Below are positions 57,066-64,000 of a stretch of DNA of 64,000 bases, one piece after another. The stretch comes from Cordilura impudica (taxonomy: Eukaryota > Arthropoda > Insecta > Diptera > Scathophagidae). The stretch is from assembly GCA_963682025.1 (NCBI GenBank), contig OY821519.1, positions 110,611,764-110,675,763 on the forward strand, given 5' to 3'. The stretch's first letter is position 1. Each line of letters opens with the position of its first letter. Under the pieces are notes generated by a model. That model saw only the letters and a program-made list of their open reading frames with translations, ran no database searches and had not been told where the DNA came from. The position numbers and the translations under genes were made by a program.

Positions 57066-58863
57066 CACTGTAGAACAAATTCAGGTTAGCAAAAGTTAGG
57101 TCGATTCTGAGAGCGAGGGGTGAAAATAGAGGCTAAATTAGCCGTATCGCGGCGTTTGTTTATGTTAGTTCGATTTTTTTTTAATCGACCTTCGAAATTT
57201 GCAGTCAAATGCCGATTTCCAGCATTATTGTTTATATGGGTTTTTGGCTGTAACTCGTCGACTAATTGATATTTTTTCAATCTGTAAAAGCCAAATTATT
57301 ACTAGAGACCTGTGCAACAATTTAAATTTTTTTAAAAATTGATTTAGAAAATTTTTGTGGTGCTTATGGATCAAAATGTTGGAAAAGTTATATTTTTTTC
57401 ATGTTTTTGAAAATATTTTCCACAAAACTAAGTCTTGTTTTGCTTTCTGTTTGATCTATAATATGCTTCCCAGTTTTTTCAATAAATTTCATATGAAAAG
57501 AATTTGGTCTTAATCGACATTTTCCCAAGACTAAGTAACGCCAAAATTCAGGAAGGGGTTTTTAATGCCCCCGACATACGGAAAATAATGAGTCGTCAAG
57601 ATTTTGACCAAGTTCTGACAGACCGAGAATTAAATGCTTGGCTCGCATTGAAAGCTGTCATTAAAGGACTTTTGGGTAAAGAACGCAAATACAACTACAG
57701 GTAATCTGTTGCAAACATGTTGGCAGCTTTCGACGAAATTGGGGTTAATATGTCGTACAAAATTCATCTCTTGCATCAGTATGTTGATCAACTCGCTCAA
57801 CAGTTGCCAACTGAATCTGATGAGCAAGGCGAACGTTATCACCAAACTGCGCTTCCATTTGAAATAAGGTAACTATACATGTGCATGTATATTTTGAATT
57901 CCTAGATTTTTCTAATATCTTTGTCAGAGTGCACAATTTAAACATGTTAACGATTGAAAACTATTTTCGTTCCAGGTACAGAGGAAAGAAACCTCCAGAT
58001 GCAATACTCGTTGAAATTTGTTGGTGGTATAAAAAACGCCTTTGAAGAAGAGGAAGACGAGGAAAAAGAGGAAGAGGGGGAAGACAAAGATTAAATTCCA
58101 GAATATATTTTAGACGAAATTATCGACCTTTCTGATGATGATGACGATGACCAAGATATTAGAGAGAGCAGTGATGTTGATCCACAGCCGCCTGCTAAAC
58201 GGCAACTGAACAAATCATTAATTTAATTTATTTAATTTTTTTACTTAAAACTTTTCATAACTAACATTTCAAAAATATATTTTTTCCATATTTTTATAAT
58301 TTCTTTTTCAATGTTTCTTCAAAACCAACACTGAACAAAATTGGTACATAAAAAATGAGAAGTAAATTAATATTACGCTGGAAAACGCAAGTTTTATATT
58401 ATGATTGTTTTCTTTTCAAATGCAATTTATTGAAGAAACTGAGAAGCATATTATAGATCAAACAGAAAGCAAAAAAGACTTAGTTTTGTGGAAACTATTT
58501 TCAAAAAGCATGAAAAAAAAAATTTTTTTTTCCAACATTTTGCTTCATAAGCACCATAAAAATTTTCTAAATCAATTTTCAAAAAACTTTTGGTTGTTGC
58601 AAAATTGGTTGGTCTCTGGCAATAATTTGGCTTTTACAGATTGAAAAAATATTAATTGGTCGACGAGTTATAGCCAAAAAACTATACAAACAATATGCTG
58701 GAAATCGGCATTTGACTGCAAAGTTCGAAGGTCGATTAAAAAAAAAAAATTCGAACTAACATAAACAAACGCCACGATACGGGTCTTCTAATTTAGCCTC
58801 TATTTTCACCCCTCACTCTCAGAATCGACCTAACTTTTGCTAACCTGAATTTGTTCCACAGTG
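57066..58863 (+). mobile_element. Long-TIR element carrying a spliced gene fragment (CACTA/CMC-like ends)
   Basis: Inverted arms of ~437 bp (57,066-57,502) and ~452 bp (58,412-58,863) start CACTGT(A/G)GAACAAATTCAG and are flanked by TTA (57,063-57,065; 58,864-58,866). CACTG termini plus a 3 bp duplication fit the CACTA-Mirage-Chapaev supergroup. The loop holds the 3' half of a protein gene in plus orientation. The arms are well matched, so the element is not ancient. Confidence 0.8.
57504..58223 (+). pseudogene. C-terminal part of a 'SDEHGERFHQ'-type protein, one intron
   Basis: The reading starts inside the loop (57,504 is not a true start) with IFPRLSNAKIQEGVFNAPDI and RQDFDQVLTDRELNAWLALK. 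After an in-frame TAA (57,702-57,704) it continues NMSYKIHLLHQYVDQLAQQL and ESDEQGERYHQ. An intron at 57,869-57,975 (GTAACT..TTCCAG, 107 nt) joins EIR to YRGKKPPDAILVEICWW. After a frame change near 58,030 an acidic tail follows (EEEEDEEKEEEGEDKD, stop, then IIDLSDDDDDDQDI). I recall the same architecture ('..KIHFLHSHLDFFP..SDEHGERFHQ..') as a multicopy uncharacterised arthropod family, which is memory and unsearched. Whether it is the element's transposase end or a captured gene is open. Confidence 0.65.
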
Positions 58864-58866
58864 TTA

Positions 58867-60984
58867 TGAGACATGTTGTGCAGGAAGTCAATAAGTAATT
58901 AATAGTTTTCTAATTTATTGACATTTATTCATTAATTCAAATAATTTATAAATTTTTAGCTTTTTGTGAAACTTATTAGCAGCACAATTCTCAGTATTGC
59001 TAATATCCCATAAATTCATTCCAAACAAAATAAAGCAATCTATATATCGAATTTATTACTAACTTTATAGCGATGATTTTAATGATTGGGGTTAATTATT
59101 ATTACAGTTATAATTTTTTAACAGTAAATATTTTACTATATAGTACAAAATTGTTATGTTCTATTAATTTTGTGTTGCTACAATCGAGAATACTGTTGTT
59201 CCAGTTTAGAATAATTCAGTTGGCGAATACTGGAATTTTGGTATTAACTTTATTACAATTCGGTTGTGTATAAATTAGGTAGCCAGTGTGAATCTAACGA
59301 AGAAGTACAATTTCCTTTAATCAGCCCAAGGAAATAACACAAACAAAGAAATTTGTGTGAACCCAAATTGGCAACCCGTGGTGGTCTTCAGCTGTCATAA
59401 GATTTGCATGCATTTAAAATTGTAAAATAAAAATTAAAAACGCCACAGGACATTTTGGCGAAGGCTTTAATAATAATTATTTTTTTTTTGCTCTTAAGAA
59501 ATATATTACTACAACATTAATTTTTATAGCAAATATGACGAATAATAGGTGCGTTCCTATACGTTTCCAATCTAGACGAACTTACACAAAAGCCTTACCG
59601 TACTCATAAATTGGGTAAATGAGAGAGCAATATCGTTTGCCTTTCTACCAGAACTAACACAAATATTTTGTAGAAGTGTCCAGTTGTTTTAAAATACAAA
59701 ATTTAAAATTAACATCAAAGACTTTATTTTCCATTTTTTCTTGTTTGTAGCTGTAGCTTTAGTATTTATTTTAAGGATAGGAAAGAAAAAACAACGGAAG
59801 AAACAAAACACTTTTTAAAAGTTTATATGGTTTATTCTCATTTAGTTTAACTTTAAGCGAATTATATAGGGAACGTACCTTATGTTTTTTCTATACTCAG
59901 AGTCTTTATCATTACAATTAGTGTCAACTTACTTCAGATACCCCTTGTAGAAATCCTGAGTATATGCTTGTATTTTTTGTTTATATATATATATTTTTTT
60001 TAATTTTAACTTTAATGGAGGTGTTTATGTGATATCGTATGGCGCCCAAAGGTTTCTACTGTTGTTGCTGTGCTATGTGCTTGAAGTACTTAATGTGTGT
60101 GTGTGTGTTTTTGGTAGGTGGTCTGGTTGGTGGTTTTAGTTGTTTTGGTGCTTATTAGCGACCTCTGCAATTTTCTAACGTTTTTCCAGCAATTTACTTG
60201 TCTCTCGGGGTGTGCTACTAATGAGCACTTTTACCATACTCTTACACAACTTCAGTCATGCCGTTTGTTTTTTTTTTTTTTTTTACATATTTAGTTGTTT
60301 TTTTTATTCTTTCTTGTTATTTTTTTGTACGGGTACTTTTACCAAAGCAGGTTATTTGTGGTTTTCTAGTACTTTAACACGTTTTTGCAGCTACCGAGAA
60401 AATCTTTCCTTTTTATTTTTGTATTAAAAATCAAATACTTTATTGTGATGAATTTTAAAGCAAAAATGTTGCTTTTAAAAGTTGACATGACTTGACAGCT
60501 GCCAGTAGAGGTTTGCAGTTTCCTTTTAAATTGAGAAGTATGAAATTCTTATAAATCGAATCGATTGTCCCTGAATATTTGAATGCATGTAGGTTTAATA
60601 ATAATTTCTGTTTATTTATATGTACAATAACATTATCTCGTAATTCAGGTTAATAATTAATTAATGAGAGACAGACTATTTATTAATTGGTGGCTGTAAA
60701 CAATGTGATATCCTGATATTTATCTTCTGTATAATGTTATTATAACTTAATGATAAATACAAATAGAGAATAATTTAGGCAATTCACAGTGACGCAAAAT
60801 GTTTGCCATATTTTTTTTTTTACCATGTCATAAATACGAAAAAAAAAACTATTTTCGGTAACTTCCACGAATTAGTATTACTGGCTTCAAAAATAGAAAA
60901 CTAAATTATAAAAAAAATCTTATCACTGTATGCTATATTAACCTGAGAGATTGTAAAAAATTATCAGTCCAGAATATATAATTA
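58867..60984. other. No gene recognised
   Basis: AT-rich, with T runs at 60,269-60,284 and a (TG)n run at ~60,098-60,110. Short ORFs only. Confidence 0.45.
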
Positions 60985-61735
60985 ACAAAGTAAGAAAATT
61001 ATAGTCGGTCTAGGCCAACCATGCGATACCCTATACCATGGTTTAGAAGCCCGATCTCTTCGGTCCAACTAATTGGATATAGAAAATAAGCAAAAACCAA
61101 ATTTGAGTAGCATTGTTATTAATTTTTTTGGCTGCAGATATGAAAAAGTTAATATCGGATGCTATATTTATATGTGGACTAGGTCAAAAAATGGACCGAT
61201 CCTGACCATATTTGGTAAAGTCACTTACATTTTGAAAAAATATACACAAACCAAATTTGAGAAAAATCTGTGCAATATTTTGTTTTTTGATAGATTTAAG
61301 TGAAGATCGGGAATCAACTCTATATGGGGCCTATGACTAAGAATTGTCCAATAGGGATTATTTTTGGACTACTGATTAATGGATACAATAGATACATACA
61401 AACCCAATTTCACTTAGATCTATATGATAATTTGGATCTTATGTCAATTTATGTCGATTTCATAGAGGTCATTTGTATGGGGACTAGGTCTGAACATGGA
61501 CCGCTTTTCACGAGTTTCAATTGCGTTCATCCTATAGCCGATAGAAGCTTATATACCAAATTTCATCAAAATATATTCATATGTGCGACTTGTAGTTTGA
61601 TTACAAGGTTTACATGGACACACAGACGGACGGACGGACGGACGGACGGACGAAAGTGATTCTGAGCTGATCGGTATAATAAAAGATGGGTCTAGGTGAA
61701 ATATTTTACCTTAACCACATAGTGGTTGGGAATAA
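60985..61735 (+). repeat. ~790 bp dispersed repeat, copy M
   Basis: It starts 'acaaagtaagaaaattatag' and 'tagtcggtctaggccaacca' (palindrome eroded), carries a GGAC tract at 61,626-61,651, and ends 'aaccacatagtggttgggaa'. Confidence 0.88.
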
Positions 61736-62099
61736 AGAAAAAGCCAAATATTAAAAGTTTTTCCTTACTCATTGAATTAAAAGGATCAGTTCAGTGGTCA
61801 TATGCATCAAAATCTGGGATATATACTGGGATAAACATGGAAATATTTTAATTTACACTAAATGAAATTTACATGATTTGAAAGGAACTTTTGTGATATT
61901 TTTGTACAGTTATCATCTTGGGCTATGGAATATATATATGATTAGTTGCGAAAATCTTAATTTTTTCCTATGTAATTTTTTTTTGTAATGCTCGTATATT
62001 AGATTAAACTTTTTATATTTTATTTGTTAGATTTATAATCATTTTTCAGACATATTGCAATTAATACTGTAATTAATATGCAAATTTTAATTTTGTTTC
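61736..62099. other. AT-rich spacer
   Basis: Nothing recognised between repeat copy M and the SINE. Confidence 0.4.
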
Positions 62100-62470
62100 A
62101 ATGGTGCGTGGTGAAGAAGAAGAAGAAAGCATATATTTCAAAAATTCATAACTGCACAGTATTCTTAATCGCACCGGTTTCTGGCATTTCAGCATTCATG
62201 AGCGATTTATTGAACATTGTGATAATTGTTATGTTTTTTAATTGAATAGATTGTTTCTATATGAAATTTTCTGTACCTAGGGCGGCCGTGAGGTTTGAAC
62301 CATGAACCTTCACATACACTCGTACTTGCACTTTTTGATCAGCGCTTTAACACACTCACCTAAAGTCAGGCCTACGAGAAGTGTGGTTAGATTCGGTTTT
62401 CGTACCATACAGCTTTACGTTGTATTAATTTCAGAAGATACAACTCTGTCCAAACAAACAATCGTTATTT
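62100..62470 (-). mobile_element. tRNA-like SINE family, copy 2
   Basis: It is the inverted counterpart of 4936-5278. It keeps the B box (GGTTCAAACC, minus strand, ~62,300), a better A box (TAGGTGAGTGTG), GAAACCGGT of the hammerhead-like core and the CTTCTTCTT tail. The catalytic CTGATGA reads CTCATGA. Confidence 0.55.
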
Positions 62471-62739
62471 TTGAATTTTTAATTTTTTTTTTTTTGCATT
62501 TATACTTATAATTTCCACTATTCTCCGTTTTCGTAAGAGTTGTCATATGTGATGTACGGTTTTATACATACCTGCACTTTACATATATTTTTATATTTTA
62601 TATCACTATGTAGTGACTAAAACCCACCTTTTATCAAAAAAAGCTGCTCGATTTTCACCTCATGTATCATGCAATAAATTGACGAGGAGTTATTGATATG
62701 TTTTAACATTGCAAATTCAAACCTGTTTCAATTATTTCT

Positions 62740-63122
62740 GTTAAAACAATATTTCTTTAAATTCTTAATTTTGCTTTGTCAATTTGTTTATAATATTTTC
62801 GTTCGACCGTTTTATCTCGATTTTGACCAAATGTTTATTATTTGAAAGGTATTTCTTTTTAGCCGATTTGCAGATTTACAGATTTTTAAATTTTTTTCCT
62901 TTATTTTGAGTAAATTGCATTTGAAGTTTCTACTAACACATACACAAAATTATACATATGCTATGTGTGTTTATTAAATTTGTTAATGTGTTTGTTAATG
63001 AGTTTGTTATCTTCATTCACAATAATAATAAACCATAAAAGTGTTGCTTTGTGAATTGGCTAAGTTCAAAAATAAAGCTGCCTAGAAATTGCACTCGAAC
63101 TTCGAGCGCTGGAATCTGCTAT
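62740..63122 (+). mobile_element. Helitron 3' part
   Basis: It matches 31,130-31,527 over ~380 bp and ends with hairpin GCACTCGAACTTCGAGCGC and CTAT|T (63,119-63,122; CTAG expected). Confidence 0.7.
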
Positions 63123-63271
63123 TTTTAATAAATATGAAACTATTTATTTGGTTATAAGCTATTGTGGAAACATTTCAATTCGCTCTCTCTTTATCTTATT
63201 AAGTTCTATTTCCACTCCTGAAATCCCTGAATCCTTTAAGAGTATTGTTGTTAGTGGTGATCCAAAACTTT

Positions 63272-63976
63272 CATTATACCCTATACCCTATGCTGCTGTT
63301 TGTAACTACCAAAAATATTTGACCTAGACCCATCTTTTATTATACCGATCGACTCGGAATCGCTTCCTGAGTCAGAATTGCTTTCTGAGTCGATTTACCG
63401 ATCCGTCCGCCTGTCCGTCTGTGTGTCCATGCAATCAAACTACTGGTCGAAAATATGAATATATATTAATGAGATTTGGTATATAAGCTTCTATCGACCA
63501 TAGGATGAACGCTATTCAAATTGGTGAAATTCGATCTATGTTCAGACCTAGTCCCCATACAAAGATACTTATGAAATCAACTCAAATTGCCATAAGATCC
63601 AAATTTTCATATAGATCTCAGTCAAATTGGGTTTGTGTGTGTTTATTAAATCCATTTGTTATAGCCCCCATATAAAGCTGCTTCCCGATTTTCAATTAAA
63701 TCTATTGGTTTGTATATATTTTGTCAAAATGTAAGTGACTTTACCAAATATGGTCAGGATCGGTCAATTTTTCGACCTAGTCCCCATATAAATATTGGAT
63801 CAGATATGAACTTTTTCATATCTGCAGCCAAACAAAATTATTAACAATGCCACTCAAATTTGGTTTATGCTTATTTTCTATATCCACTTAGTTGGACCGA
63901 AGAGATAGGGTATCTAAACCGCGGTATAGGGTATCGTAGAGCCAGTCTGGACCGACTATAATTTTCTTACTTGTTT
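63272..63976 (-). repeat. ~790 bp dispersed repeat, copy N
   Basis: It runs from 'tataccctataccctatgct' through a short GTCC/GTCT tract (~63,402-63,428) to 'agccagtctggaccgactat' and 'ttttcttacttgt'. Confidence 0.88.
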
Positions 63977-64000
63977 TATATTGATTAGTTTCATCTTCGT

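Overview
This 64 kb window looks like repeat-dense, AT-rich, non-coding or intronic DNA from a fly (Diptera). A schizophoran or calyptrate fly is likely, but that is an inference. The evidence is many dispersed elements carrying (GTCY)n proto-microsatellites of the type described for dipteran mini-me elements, two mariner groups, a mag-type Ty3/gypsy element with a tRNA-Ser primer site, a jockey-type LINE, and 63-107 nt introns inside element genes. I found no convincing host protein gene, rRNA, tRNA or CRISPR array. Nearly every supportable ORF belongs to a transposable element.

Layout. 1-300 is half of a fold-back element. 480-2760 (-) is a Penelope-like element with an open RT/GIY-YIG frame whose catalytic YVDD box reads YVND. 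4.9-5.3 kb holds a tRNA-like SINE with a hammerhead-like core. 5.5-8.7 kb holds two head-to-head copies of an ~790 bp repeat, one split by a Tigger/pogo transposon. 8.8-14.7 kb holds a MITE, then a second MITE-like element split by a 4.6 kb mag-like LTR retrotransposon. 14.8-16.5 kb holds LINE, repeat and Helitron fragments. 18.6-22.7 kb holds a ~110 bp-unit repeat, a pyrimidine array and a 3.4 kb repeat. 22.8-25.3 kb (-) is a jockey-clade LINE. 26.5-28.3 kb is the ~110 bp-unit repeat split by a dead mariner.

29.9-37.2 kb holds Helitron ends, fold-back MITEs and more ~790 bp repeats. 37.2-41.1 kb is an inverted second copy of the 3.4 kb repeat, split by a MITE and by an intact DD41D mariner. 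41.3-44.5 kb is a PIF/Harbinger relic split by a palindrome with ~1 kb arms. 44.7-46.7 kb is an RNase H-bearing LINE relic ending in TAACC repeats. 46.9-56.9 kb holds further ~790 bp repeats and a complete 526 bp Helitron. 57.1-58.9 kb is a long-TIR element carrying a spliced gene fragment. 61-64 kb holds further repeat, SINE and Helitron copies.

The genes do not form a pathway. The organising principle is nesting: Tigger, both mariners, the LTR element, the Harbinger fold-back and several MITEs each sit inside an older repeat, often with a readable TA, TTA or 5 bp target duplication. The strongest candidates for something undescribed are the long-TIR gene carrier (57,066-58,863), the tRNA-plus-hammerhead SINE family, and the ~790 bp repeat with a perfect terminal palindrome present in about fifteen copies or fragments.
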